Assembly (NCBI GenBank): GCA_902797275.1
Contig: CADBSI010000006.1
Coordinates: 1 to 20,442, forward strand
Direction of reading: 5' to 3'
DNA from: an uncultured Erysipelotrichaceae bacterium
GTDB lineage: Bacteria; Bacillota_I; Bacilli_A; RF39; UBA660
DNA length: 20,442 nucleotides
Every line of letters begins with the position of its first letter. The stretch's first letter is position 1. A program made the position numbers and the translations under genes. The notes below the pieces were generated by a model. It was given only the letters and a program-made list of their open reading frames with translations. It was not told where the DNA came from and did no database searches. Positions 1-7,890 of this stretch are shown here, piece by piece.

Positions 1-27
1 AGAAAATTTATTTTTTAATTTTTTCAT
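1..27 (-). CDS. Start of a further operon gene (partial, runs off the left edge)
   Basis: An ATG at 27-25 on the minus strand is preceded by a good Shine-Dalgarno, GAGGT at about 36-32, five bases upstream. The nine visible codons read MKKLKNKFS without a stop. It lies 6 bp downstream of the rhamnosyltransferase stop, so it is very probably the next gene of the polysaccharide operon. The basic start would suit a membrane protein or a glycosyltransferase, but too little is visible to assign a function. Confidence 0.6.
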
Positions 28-33
28 GTTACC

Positions 34-1164
34 TCACTTAAATATCTTTTTATATTTTTTTACAATTATATTCCAAGTAAAATTATTTTTAATTATTTCT
101 TTACAAGAAGTACCCATTGTTTCTTTATCAAATGTTTCTAAATTATTAAATATTTTTACTAAATCATTTTCGTCTTTAAAATATAAACAGGCGTCATGTC
201 CTACATCTTTATTGAATTCAACATCATATAAAATATTTAAATCTGTTAAACTTAATGCTTCTAAAAGTGATGGATTAGTTCCTCCTACAGAATGACCATG
301 AATATAAGCATAAGCATTTTTTCTAATAACTGATAACTTAATTTCATCATAGACTCCATCAATAAAATGAATTCTTTTATCACTTAAACAATTAGTATTT
401 TTTACTAAGGTATTATAGTAATTGGTCATAGAAATATTAGATATAATAATTAATTCTTTTTTAGTAGTTGATTTCATATAACTTTTAATAATTAATTCAT
501 AGTTATTTTCTGGTACAAATCTTCCTATTATTAATAAATAGTTATTCATATCTAAGTTATATTCTTTTAAAATACTTTTAGTATTAACATTATTTAAATT
601 TATTTTATCAGTTCCATAAGCAATATAAGTAGTTTTATTTTTAAGTTTAGGATATTTCAAGTTAATATACTTTTGAATACCTAAAGCATCGCATACAATT
701 AAATCACAACTATTTAACATCCATTTTTCACTTAAAAGAAAGAATTTTTTAACAAATATTCCCCATTTACTTCTTTTATATTCCAAGCCATCTGGATTAA
801 TTATGGTAGTTATACCTAATCTTTTAATTTTATTTTTTTTAAATTTCAGAATTGGTCCTAATTTAAGTCCTAAAATATAAATATAGGCATTTTTTATATC
901 ATGCTTTTCAATGTATTTTAAATAATAATTCAAGGCTTTAATCGTGCAAAATAACATTCTACCAATATGTTCTTTAACATAAATTGGTTTAACAATTATA
1001 TTATCATTAACTTTGTATTCACATGATAAAGTATCACTTAAAGAACTTATATAAAATATTGTATCTTTATCATTATAATTATCTACTAGTTTAGAAACAA
1101 ATGTTTCCCATCCCCCATATTTGGCATGATAACCTCTGCTTCCTATTATAAACACATGCTTCAT
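34..1164 (-). CDS. RgpA/Cps2T-like rhamnosyltransferase (DUF1972 N-terminal domain, GT4 fold)
   Basis: This 376-residue cytoplasmic glycosyltransferase probably transfers rhamnose from dTDP-L-rhamnose to a lipid-linked acceptor. The N-terminus, with FIIGSRGYHAKYGGWETFV at residues 5-23, is the signature of the DUF1972 family, which includes the streptococcal rhamnosyltransferases RgpA and Cps2T. The C-terminal half has GT4 features: a GRFVPENN strand and the donor-binding stretch GHSVGGTNPSLLEALS at about residues 291-306. The SD GGAAGG sits four bases before ATG. It follows the tandem GT2 gene by 10 bp and lies in the same operon as the complete dTDP-rhamnose pathway, which supports the rhamnose assignment. 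Acceptor and linkage cannot be read from the sequence. An alternative is a mannosyl- or glucosyltransferase of the same fold. Confidence 0.85.
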   Translation of the reverse strand: MKHVFIIGSRGYHAKYGGWETFVSKLVDNYNDKDTIFYISSLSDTLSCEYKVNDNIIVKPIYVKEHIGRMLFCTIKALNYYLKYIEKHDIKNAYIYILGLKLGPILKFKKNKIKRLGITTIINPDGLEYKRSKWGIFVKKFFLLSEKWMLNSCDLIVCDALGIQKYINLKYPKLKNKTTYIAYGTDKINLNNVNTKSILKEYNLDMNNYLLIIGRFVPENNYELIIKSYMKSTTKKELIIISNISMTNYYNTLVKNTNCLSDKRIHFIDGVYDEIKLSVIRKNAYAYIHGHSVGGTNPSLLEALSLTDLNILYDVEFNKDVGHDACLYFKDENDLVKIFNNLETFDKETMGTSCKEIIKNNFTWNIIVKKYKKIFK

Positions 1165-1174
1165 AAAACCTTCC

Positions 1175-2944
1175 TTATTTTAATATTTTTAATTTTCTTA
1201 ATATTTTTTTAATAAATACAGCTCTTGGATTCGAATTTACTTGAAGAAAATAATTGCAAAAATCTAGTAATTCTATTCCATTTGTTACAACATCGTTATT
1301 CTTATATTTATTTCTTACTGTTTCAAGTGCATCAGTTAAAAACTTTTGTCTTTCAAGGGAAATTTCTTTAATTGCAGGAACACGGTAAATTGACGTCGTC
1401 TTTTTTAAAAAATCAAAATCATATTTCATTGCATATTTAAGCCATAAATCCCAATCTTCTAAGGCATCTAAGTTTGTATCAAAACCACCACATTCATTAT
1501 ATACTTCACGACTAAACATAACTGTTTGAATAGGAAAAATATTTGAATACAATAACTTTAATAAACTAAAATCAGTTGAATAAACTATTTTTTCTCTTAA
1601 TAAAGTATATTTGTAAGGATCTTTTGAATGAACAATTATAGGTGTTTCAAAAGCCGTTGCATAAGCAATAATTTTATCACTTTTTTCTAATTTTTTTACT
1701 AAACTTTCAACATGATCAGGATAAAAAACATCATCATCATCTAAAAAATTTATGTATTTTCCAGTTGCTAATTCTAAGCCTTTATTACCAGCAACGCTTC
1801 TTCCCATATTTTTTCCCAAAGCAAAATATTTAATATTCATATCATAAAATTCTTCATTGATAATTTTTGAAGCAGTTTCTTCTCCATCTTCTACAACTAT
1901 AACTTCTAAATTCTTATATGTTTGTCTTTTTATACTTAAAAGAGTTTCTCTTAAATAACTAGGTCTTTTACACGTTCTAACAATAATACTAACAAGTGGT
2001 TCATCATCTAATTCATCTAATTCAAGAAATGTTCCATCCTTTACCCCTGAATAGTCTAAACCAATAAAATCCAATTTAATCTTTTTAGAAAAAATAAACT
2101 TTATTCGTTTTAAATATGCTAAAATTCCTTTTAAAAACATTTTAATTTGTAATTTTTTAACATTTTTTTTATAATCATCTTTTTCATTTTCTTTAATTTG
2201 ATTATCAATTTTTATGTTTCTATAAAAAATAATATTAATATATAATCCTTTTAAAATATCTTTAAAACTTCCATATTTAAATCTTAAATACATATTATTA
2301 GGTGCTGTATTTAGATATTGATTCTTTTTGAACTGATTTGCCGTTTGATAAGCATGATGAATAATTGGAACATCACATAAGTAATAAATATCATATCCCA
2401 ATTTTCTAACTTTATAACTTATTTCTACATCTTCGCAATACATAAAAATATTTTTGTCAAAGCCTTTTATTCTTTTGAATAAATCATTTTCAAGAATCAT
2501 GCAAGCACCTGAGGCCCAACTTGTTTTCATGCTGATAGGATCATAATATTTAGGATGTTCATAGGGTTCTTGCTTTAATTCTAAGATACCAAACTTTTTG
2601 TATTTTTGGATATTTTCTTCGATTTTTTTTAGAGTATCAGGATATATTTCACAATCAATATTTAAAAATAAAAGATATTTGGCATTTGAAGTTTTTGCAG
2701 CCAAGTTATTTGCTTTACCAAATCCTATATTTTTTTTACCTTTGATTATTTGAAATGAATTTAATTTTTTTTCATATTTAGTCTTTAATTCTTCAAGTAT
2801 AGTAATACTATTATCTGTTGAAGCATTATCATATACTTTAATTCCAATATGCTTTAAATTATATTCGCTTTCAATTATTGTTTCAATACATTTTTTAATA
2901 TATTTACTTGAATTATATGTTACTAAAATTATATCTAATGTCAT
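1175..2944 (-). CDS. Tandem two-domain GT2 glycosyltransferase
   Basis: The 589-residue protein contains two GT2 (GT-A fold) domains. Domain 1, about residues 1-210, starts LDIILVTYNSSKYIKKCI and is of the WbbL/rhamnosyltransferase type: NVGFGKAN-like 'NIGFGKANN', the metal-site region FLNIDCEI, then SGACMILEND, GFDKNIFMYCEDVE and a closing HHAY. Domain 2, about residues 312-520, starts PLVSIIVRTCKRPSYLRETL and has the DXD region NFLDDDDVFYPDH and the catalytic-base region LEDWDLWLKY. A charged linker of about 100 residues joins them. The ATG overlaps the permease stop by one base (TAATG), indicating translational coupling. Two domains in one chain suggest that alternating linkages of one repeat unit are made by a single enzyme; this is inferred. 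No signal peptide or clear membrane segment is visible. Confidence 0.85.
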   Translation of the reverse strand: MTLDIILVTYNSSKYIKKCIETIIESEYNLKHIGIKVYDNASTDNSITILEELKTKYEKKLNSFQIIKGKKNIGFGKANNLAAKTSNAKYLLFLNIDCEIYPDTLKKIEENIQKYKKFGILELKQEPYEHPKYYDPISMKTSWASGACMILENDLFKRIKGFDKNIFMYCEDVEISYKVRKLGYDIYYLCDVPIIHHAYQTANQFKKNQYLNTAPNNMYLRFKYGSFKDILKGLYINIIFYRNIKIDNQIKENEKDDYKKNVKKLQIKMFLKGILAYLKRIKFIFSKKIKLDFIGLDYSGVKDGTFLELDELDDEPLVSIIVRTCKRPSYLRETLLSIKRQTYKNLEVIVVEDGEETASKIINEEFYDMNIKYFALGKNMGRSVAGNKGLELATGKYINFLDDDDVFYPDHVESLVKKLEKSDKIIAYATAFETPIIVHSKDPYKYTLLREKIVYSTDFSLLKLLYSNIFPIQTVMFSREVYNECGGFDTNLDALEDWDLWLKYAMKYDFDFLKKTTSIYRVPAIKEISLERQKFLTDALETVRNKYKNNDVVTNGIELLDFCNYFLQVNSNPRAVFIKKILRKLKILK

Positions 2945-3717
2945 TATAGTTCCTCCGCAAATCTTTTTTCTAATTTTCTAAATATTAAATATCCTACTAC
3001 TAATATTATGATACAAGCAAATAATAACAATAAAACAGATCCCATTTCAGGAATTTTACCATAGTATAATATATCACGATAATACTTAATAATATGAAAC
3101 ATTGGATTTAGTTTAAAAAGTGGTAAATATTTACTAGGTATCATATCAGCTGAATAAACTATTGGGCTTAAATAAAATGCTAACATCATCAAAACATTAA
3201 TTAGATATTCAACATCACGAACATAAACAGTAATGGCTGATAGAATAAAAGATAAACCAAGCTGTAATATATATTGAATTAAAATAATAAGAGGTAAAAC
3301 AACAACTGCTTTTGTTAAACCTATTCCACTTATAAAAAGGGCTAAAAATACTAAAATGCTTGAAATTAAAAAATTAATTAAATTACTAGTAGATGTTGCA
3401 ATTGGAAGAATTTCACGTGGAAAATATACCTTTTTAATAATTCCCCCATTAGCAACAATACAAGCAGCACTTTGAATAATACTTAAATTGAAAAAGTTCC
3501 AAGGAAAAAGAGCTACTATCAAGAAAACTGTATAATTTTCTACATTATTTTTTAAAATAAAAGGAAATACCAAAGCATAGATAAGTAGTTGAAATAAAGG
3601 ATTTAAAAAACTCCATAAAACACCTAAAAAAGATTTCTTGTATTTACCACGAAATTCTTTTTTTATAGATGTTTTTAAAAACTCACGATAGTTATATAAA
3701 TTTTTAAATATATTCAT
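2944..3717 (-). CDS. ABC-2 polysaccharide exporter permease (TagG/Wzm/RgpC type)
   Basis: This is the membrane subunit of an ABC transporter that moves a finished undecaprenyl-linked polysaccharide across the cytoplasmic membrane. It has 257 residues, normal for Wzm/TagG. The N-terminal motif KKEFRGKYKKSFLGVLWSFLNPLF (residues about 18-41, split here by eye into the amphipathic entry helix and first membrane segment) is characteristic of the family. About six hydrophobic segments follow, ending in a Lys/Glu-rich cytoplasmic tail. The conserved FYLSPIVYSADMIP stretch is near residue 180. The ATPase partner is the next upstream gene, 7 bp away, and rhamnosyltransferases follow. This fits export of a rhamnan rather than a nutrient transporter. 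Confidence 0.93.
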   Translation of the reverse strand: MNIFKNLYNYREFLKTSIKKEFRGKYKKSFLGVLWSFLNPLFQLLIYALVFPFILKNNVENYTVFLIVALFPWNFFNLSIIQSAACIVANGGIIKKVYFPREILPIATSTSNLINFLISSILVFLALFISGIGLTKAVVVLPLIILIQYILQLGLSFILSAITVYVRDVEYLINVLMMLAFYLSPIVYSADMIPSKYLPLFKLNPMFHIIKYYRDILYYGKIPEMGSVLLLLFACIIILVVGYLIFRKLEKRFAEEL

Positions 3718-3724
3718 ACTTCAC

Positions 3725-4462
3725 CTACCCACATACTTTAATATATTCTTCTAAAACGCTTTTGGTTTTACCATCTTTTTGAATTACTCCATTATTTAAC
3801 CAAATAGCTCGATCACACAAAAATTCGACTGCTTCTTTTGAATGGGATACAAATACCATAGTTTTACCTAATTTTTTTAATTCTAACATTTTATTCATAC
3901 ATTTCTCTTGAAATCTTTGATCTCCTACTGCTAATATTTCATCAATTAAAATAATATCAGCATCAACATTTATTGCAACCGAAAAAGCAAGACGCATGTA
4001 CATACCTGATGAATAGGTTCTAACAGGTGTATCAATAAAATCTCCTAATTCAGAAAACTCAATAATTTTATCTAGTCTTGCATCTATTTCAGCCTTAGTT
4101 AAGCCAAAAATAGAGGCATTAAAATAAATGTTTTCTCTCCCAGAAAAATCAGGATGAAAACCTGCTCCAAGTTCTAGAAGTGAAGCAAGTTTTCCATGAA
4201 CTTTAATGGAACCAGATGTTGGATAAATAATTTTTGTAATCAATTTTAAAAGAGTGGATTTACCACTTCCATTTACCCCAATTAAAGCAACTGTTTCTCC
4301 TTTGTTAATTTTTAAATTTATATTTTTTAAAATATGTCTAACTTCTTTTTTATTATTAGAAAATCTTACTATTCTTTCTTTTAAAGTATTGGCTTTATCT
4401 GCATAAATAATAAAATCTTTAGACATATTGTTAATTTCAACAGCAACACAACTATTTTTCAT
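3725..4462 (-). CDS. ABC polysaccharide exporter ATPase (TagH/Wzt/RgpD type)
   Basis: This is the ATP-binding subunit paired with the adjacent permease. The Walker A motif GVNGSGKST is at residues 62-70 (Lys68), the signature is YSSGMYMRL, and Walker B is DIILIDEIL followed by the H-loop FVSHS. The Q-loop region reads LLELGAGFHPDFSGRENIY, which is typical of the TagH/Wzt/RgpD subfamily. At 245 residues it ends soon after the nucleotide-binding domain. It lacks the carbohydrate-binding C-terminal domain of E. coli O9a Wzt and the long extension of B. subtilis TagH. Export is therefore probably not gated by a terminal cap through this subunit (inference). An ATG with a nearby AGGAAG-type SD is used. 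Confidence 0.93.
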   Translation of the reverse strand: MKNSCVAVEINNMSKDFIIYADKANTLKERIVRFSNNKKEVRHILKNINLKINKGETVALIGVNGSGKSTLLKLITKIIYPTSGSIKVHGKLASLLELGAGFHPDFSGRENIYFNASIFGLTKAEIDARLDKIIEFSELGDFIDTPVRTYSSGMYMRLAFSVAINVDADIILIDEILAVGDQRFQEKCMNKMLELKKLGKTMVFVSHSKEAVEFLCDRAIWLNNGVIQKDGKTKSVLEEYIKVCG

Positions 4463-4476
4463 GCTTCACTTCCTTT

Positions 4477-5481
4477 TTAGTCTTTATAAGCATTTTTATA
4501 ATTACCTGACTTTATATCTAAAATCCAATCTTCATTATTAATATACCATTTAACTGTATCTTTAATACCTTGATTAAAGTCATAAGTTAACTTCCAACCA
4601 AGTTCTTCTTCGGTTTTTGTTGAATCAATTGCATATCTTAAATCATGACCTGGTCTATCAGTTACATAAGTTATTAAACTTTCTGGTTTACCAAGTTCAT
4701 GTAAAATCGTTTTAACAACTTCTAAATTTGTTTTTTCAGAGTGTCCTCCAAGGTTATATACTTCCCCGTCACGTCCATTTTTAATAATCATGTCAACTCC
4801 AACATTGTGATCATGAACATGAATCCAATCACGAACATTTAAACCATTTCCATATACTGGAATACTTTCATCGTTAAGGGCTTTACTAATTACAACTGGA
4901 ATTAGTTTTTCTGGGAATTGATATGGACCATAGTTATTAGAACATCTTGAAATTGTTACAGGTAATTTAAAAGTTCTATGATAGGCTAAAACTAATAAAT
5001 CTGCTCCGGCTTTACTTGCTGAATAAGGACTAGATGCTTTAATTGGATTAGTTTCTTTAAATAATAAATCCGGTCTATCAAGTGGTAAATCTCCATAAAC
5101 TTCATCAGTTGATACTTGATGATATCTTTTAATTCCATATTTTCTACAAGCATCCATTAAAGTTTGAGTACCTAAAATATTAGTTGTTAAAAAGATACTT
5201 GGATTTTTAATAGAATTATCAACATGACTTTCAGCAGCAAAATTAACTACATAGTCAAAATGATATTCATTAAATAATTTATCAATTAATTCTTTATCAG
5301 TTATATCTCCGTGAATAAATTTAAAATTACTTTTTCCTTCTAAGTTTTTAATATTATTATAATTTCCTGCATAAGTTAGAGCATCAATACAATAGAACAT
5401 ATCATCATTATAAGTACTTGTCATATAATGTAAGAAATTACTACCAATAAAACCTGCTCCTCCGGTTATTAAATATTTCAT
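4477..5481 (-). CDS. rfbB: dTDP-glucose 4,6-dehydratase
   Basis: This enzyme converts dTDP-D-glucose to dTDP-4-keto-6-deoxy-D-glucose with bound NAD, the second step of dTDP-L-rhamnose synthesis. It has 334 residues, normal for RmlB. It is an extended short-chain dehydrogenase with the Rossmann glycine motif GGAGFIGSN at residues 7-15, the catalytic STDEVYGD stretch, and the active-site YSASK (Tyr-x-x-x-Lys). RCSNNYGPYQFPEKLIP and GNGLNVRDWIHVHDH are diagnostic RmlB segments. The start codon overlaps the end of rfbD by four bases (ATGA) and is preceded by GGAGG. The upstream neighbours rfbA, rfbC and rfbD complete the pathway. All key motifs are intact. Confidence 0.97.
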   Translation of the reverse strand: MKYLITGGAGFIGSNFLHYMTSTYNDDMFYCIDALTYAGNYNNIKNLEGKSNFKFIHGDITDKELIDKLFNEYHFDYVVNFAAESHVDNSIKNPSIFLTTNILGTQTLMDACRKYGIKRYHQVSTDEVYGDLPLDRPDLLFKETNPIKASSPYSASKAGADLLVLAYHRTFKLPVTISRCSNNYGPYQFPEKLIPVVISKALNDESIPVYGNGLNVRDWIHVHDHNVGVDMIIKNGRDGEVYNLGGHSEKTNLEVVKTILHELGKPESLITYVTDRPGHDLRYAIDSTKTEEELGWKLTYDFNQGIKDTVKWYINNEDWILDIKSGNYKNAYKD

Positions 5482-6329
5482 TTTTCCTCCTTTAATTCTT
5501 CTAAGAATCTCTTAGTTGCATCTTGCCAACTTGGAAGTCTTAGAAGATTTTCTTCATCTAATTTATCTTTTGATAATCTTGAATTCAATGGTCTTTTAGC
5601 AAGAGTTTTGTATTCACTTGTTTTAATACCATTTAGTTTTATTTTTATATTACTTTCATCAAATATGTATTTAGCAAATTCATACCATGAGGTATACCCT
5701 TCATTAGTAGCATGATAAATTCCTGTTTTTTTAGTTTCTATCATATCAACTAATAATCTTGCTAAGTCCTTTGTATAAGTAGGACTTCCTATTTGATCAG
5801 ATACAACTGATAACTCATCTTTTTCACTTGCTAGTCTTAACATAGTTTTAATAAAGTTATTCCCATTTATACCGAATACCCAAGAAATACGAACAATTAA
5901 ATAATCTTTTAGTTTTTTAACGCATTCTTCACCTAAATATTTAGTATAACCATAGTAATTAACAGGATTTGGCTCATCTAAAACATCATATATGCCATCT
6001 TTATTGCCTTGAAAAACATAATCTGTACTAATATATACTACTTTACTATTAGTAAGTTTAGCACATGTACAAATATTTTCAGTTCCTGAAACATTTATCT
6101 TATAACAAAGTTCTTTATTTTCCTCTGCTTTATCAACTGCCGTATAGGCTGCTAAATGATAAATTACATCTGGGTTATAATCAGTTATAACTTTTTTTAA
6201 TTCACTTAAATTTGTAATATCTAATTCATCTATTGTTGGAGCAAGATAATCATTAAAGCCTCTTTTAGTTAGTTCTTTAATTAAATCATAACCAAGTTGA
6301 CCTGCTCCACCTGTTATAAATATTTTCAT
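5478..6329 (-). CDS. rfbD: dTDP-4-dehydrorhamnose reductase
   Basis: This enzyme catalyses the last step of dTDP-L-rhamnose synthesis, NAD(P)H-dependent reduction of the 4-keto group. It has 283 residues, as usual for RmlD. The N-terminal nucleotide-binding motif is GGAGQLGYDL. It also has STDYVFQG, the catalytic YGYTKYLGE (Tyr-x-x-x-Lys), RISWVFG, and the substrate-site end motif RPLNSRLSKDKL, all typical of RmlD. It is separated by 8 bp from rfbC upstream and overlaps rfbB downstream by 4 bp, so the genes are translated as one unit. Confidence 0.97.
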   Translation of the reverse strand: MKIFITGGAGQLGYDLIKELTKRGFNDYLAPTIDELDITNLSELKKVITDYNPDVIYHLAAYTAVDKAEENKELCYKINVSGTENICTCAKLTNSKVVYISTDYVFQGNKDGIYDVLDEPNPVNYYGYTKYLGEECVKKLKDYLIVRISWVFGINGNNFIKTMLRLASEKDELSVVSDQIGSPTYTKDLARLLVDMIETKKTGIYHATNEGYTSWYEFAKYIFDESNIKIKLNGIKTSEYKTLAKRPLNSRLSKDKLDEENLLRLPSWQDATKRFLEELKEEK

Positions 6330-6337
6330 ATATTCTC

Positions 6338-6898
6338 CTAAAATTCTATATTTTGCTCTGTAAGTTCTAATCTATTAGTATCTTTTTCTGATAAATTAGG
6401 TACACTTATATCATATTCTTCAAATATTTTATTCCAATCAATCCCAATACTTTTATCATTATAAGGTATACCACCTTCCATATCAGGAGCATAATCATTA
6501 TCAATAAAATATTGAAAAACTGTATCATCTTCTAAGCTTAAATAACCATGAGCAAATCCTCGTGGTACATATAATTGACGATTATTTTCATCAGTTAATA
6601 AAACACTAGTCCATTTTTTGTATGTTTTAGAGTTTTTTCTTAAATCAACTACAACATCAAGAGCTCTTCCTTTAATAACTTCTACTATCTTTGCTTGACA
6701 TTTTGGGTTATGTTGAAAATGCATACCTCTTAAAACACCTTTACTACTTTTACTTCTACTTATTTGAACTAAGCCAGCAAACCCTAATTCTTTTAGTTCT
6801 TGATTTATATAAACTGGAGAAAAATAGCCTCGATTATCTCCAAAACGATTAGGTTCTAAAATATAGCAATCTTCAAGTTCCGTTTCTATTTTTTTCAT
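6338..6898 (-). CDS. rfbC: dTDP-4-dehydrorhamnose 3,5-epimerase
   Basis: This cupin-fold enzyme epimerises C3 and C5 of dTDP-4-keto-6-deoxyglucose to the L-lyxo form. It has 186 residues, standard for RmlC. It shows the family segments FGDNRGYFSPVY, SRSKSSKGVLRGMHFQ (containing the catalytic His), KCQAKIVEVIKGRALDVVVD, the PRGFAHGYLSLED strand, and a Tyr-containing end of the barrel. The ATG lies in a 4-bp overlap with the rfbA stop. It sits between rfbA and rfbD, the common Firmicutes order. Nothing odd is seen. Confidence 0.97.
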   Translation of the reverse strand: MKKIETELEDCYILEPNRFGDNRGYFSPVYINQELKELGFAGLVQISRSKSSKGVLRGMHFQHNPKCQAKIVEVIKGRALDVVVDLRKNSKTYKKWTSVLLTDENNRQLYVPRGFAHGYLSLEDDTVFQYFIDNDYAPDMEGGIPYNDKSIGIDWNKIFEEYDISVPNLSEKDTNRLELTEQNIEF

Positions 6899-7809
6899 TT
6901 TTCTTGCTCCAAAAGAATTCTGGCTGGATCTTTATCTATTTCTTTATTAGATAAATCTATTAAATATTTACCATAACTATTTTTTTGCATACCTGAGCCA
7001 ATTTCACGTACCGTTTCCTTGTTTATCCACCCTTTTAAATAAGCAATTTCTTCAAGACAAGCAATCATTTGACCATTTAATTCAACAGTTCTAACAAAAT
7101 CAGATGCTTCATTTAAACTATCAAAAGTTCCCGTATCAAGCCAAGAATAACCACGACCTAAAACTTCAACTGATAATTCCTCATTATTTAAATAAATTCT
7201 ATTTATATCAGTTATTTCAAGTTCACCTCGCTTGGATGGTTTTAAATTCTTAGCATATTCAATAACCCGATTATCATAAAAATATAAACCAGTTGCAGCA
7301 TAATTTGATTTTGGTTTTTCAGGTTTTTCCTCAATTGAAATAACTTTACCTTTCTTATCAAATTCAACAACTCCAAATCTCTCTGGATCATTTACATGAT
7401 AACCAAATACAGATGCTATTCCATTTTCAGCATTTTTAATTGCACTTTGTAATTTCTTTTGTAATCCGTTTCCATAAAAAATATTATCACCCAAGATCAT
7501 ACAAACAGTATCATCCCCAATAAAATCTTCCCCAATGGTAAATGCCTGAGCTAACCCTTTGGGTTCTTCTTGAATCTTATATGTTAAGTTAATTCCATAG
7601 TTAGACCCATCTCCAAGCATCTTTTCAAACTTAGGTGTATCTTCTCTTGTTGAAATGATTAAAATATCTCTAATACCGGCTAGCATTAAAACTGATAAAG
7701 GATAATAAATCATTGGTTTATCATAAATAGGTAACATTTGTTTACTTATTATTTTAGTAATTGGATATAATCTTGTTCCAGATCCTCCAGCTAGTACTAT
7801 TCCTTTCAT
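6895..7809 (-). CDS. rfbA: Glucose-1-phosphate thymidylyltransferase
   Basis: This enzyme makes dTDP-glucose from dTTP and glucose-1-phosphate, the entry step of dTDP-rhamnose synthesis. The product is 304 residues. The N-terminus MKGIVLAGGSGTRLYP contains the nucleotide-binding GGSGTR loop, followed by KQMLPIYDKPMIYYPLSVLM, the metal-binding GDNIF, and the sugar-binding EEKPEKPKSNYAATGLYFYD region. An in-frame ATG lies 57 bases upstream (7866). I chose 7809 because it has a strong AGGAGG directly upstream (about 7820-7815), matches the invariant family N-terminus, and a promoter fits just ahead of it. It is the first gene of the polysaccharide operon. Confidence 0.97.
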   Translation of the reverse strand: MKGIVLAGGSGTRLYPITKIISKQMLPIYDKPMIYYPLSVLMLAGIRDILIISTREDTPKFEKMLGDGSNYGINLTYKIQEEPKGLAQAFTIGEDFIGDDTVCMILGDNIFYGNGLQKKLQSAIKNAENGIASVFGYHVNDPERFGVVEFDKKGKVISIEEKPEKPKSNYAATGLYFYDNRVIEYAKNLKPSKRGELEITDINRIYLNNEELSVEVLGRGYSWLDTGTFDSLNEASDFVRTVELNGQMIACLEEIAYLKGWINKETVREIGSGMQKNSYGKYLIDLSNKEIDKDPARILLEQEK

Positions 7810-7826
7810 AAATACCTCCTGGATAT

Positions 7827-7855
7827 ATTTTAACATATTTAAAAATGCTTGTAAA
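7827..7855 (-). promoter_or_regulatory. Promoter of the rhamnose/polysaccharide operon
   Basis: On the minus strand a TTTACA (7855-7850) and a TAAAAT (7832-7827) are separated by exactly 17 bp, a good vegetative sigma-factor match. It lies about 18 bp upstream of the rfbA start, leaving a short leader that contains the AGGAGG. This is a sequence match only; transcription is not demonstrated. Confidence 0.6.
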
Positions 7856-7890
7856 TTATTAGACACTTAAATACTTGATTTAATTGACAT

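Noticed and set aside
26..295. Plus-strand frame of 89 codons
   Set aside because: It lies antisense to the rhamnosyltransferase, has no ribosome-binding site, and its hydrophobic product is the usual shadow of AT-rich coding sequence.
7810..7866. 19-residue N-terminal extension of rfbA
   Set aside because: It overlaps the promoter and lacks a ribosome-binding site; the family start MKGIVLAGG with AGGAGG lies at 7809.
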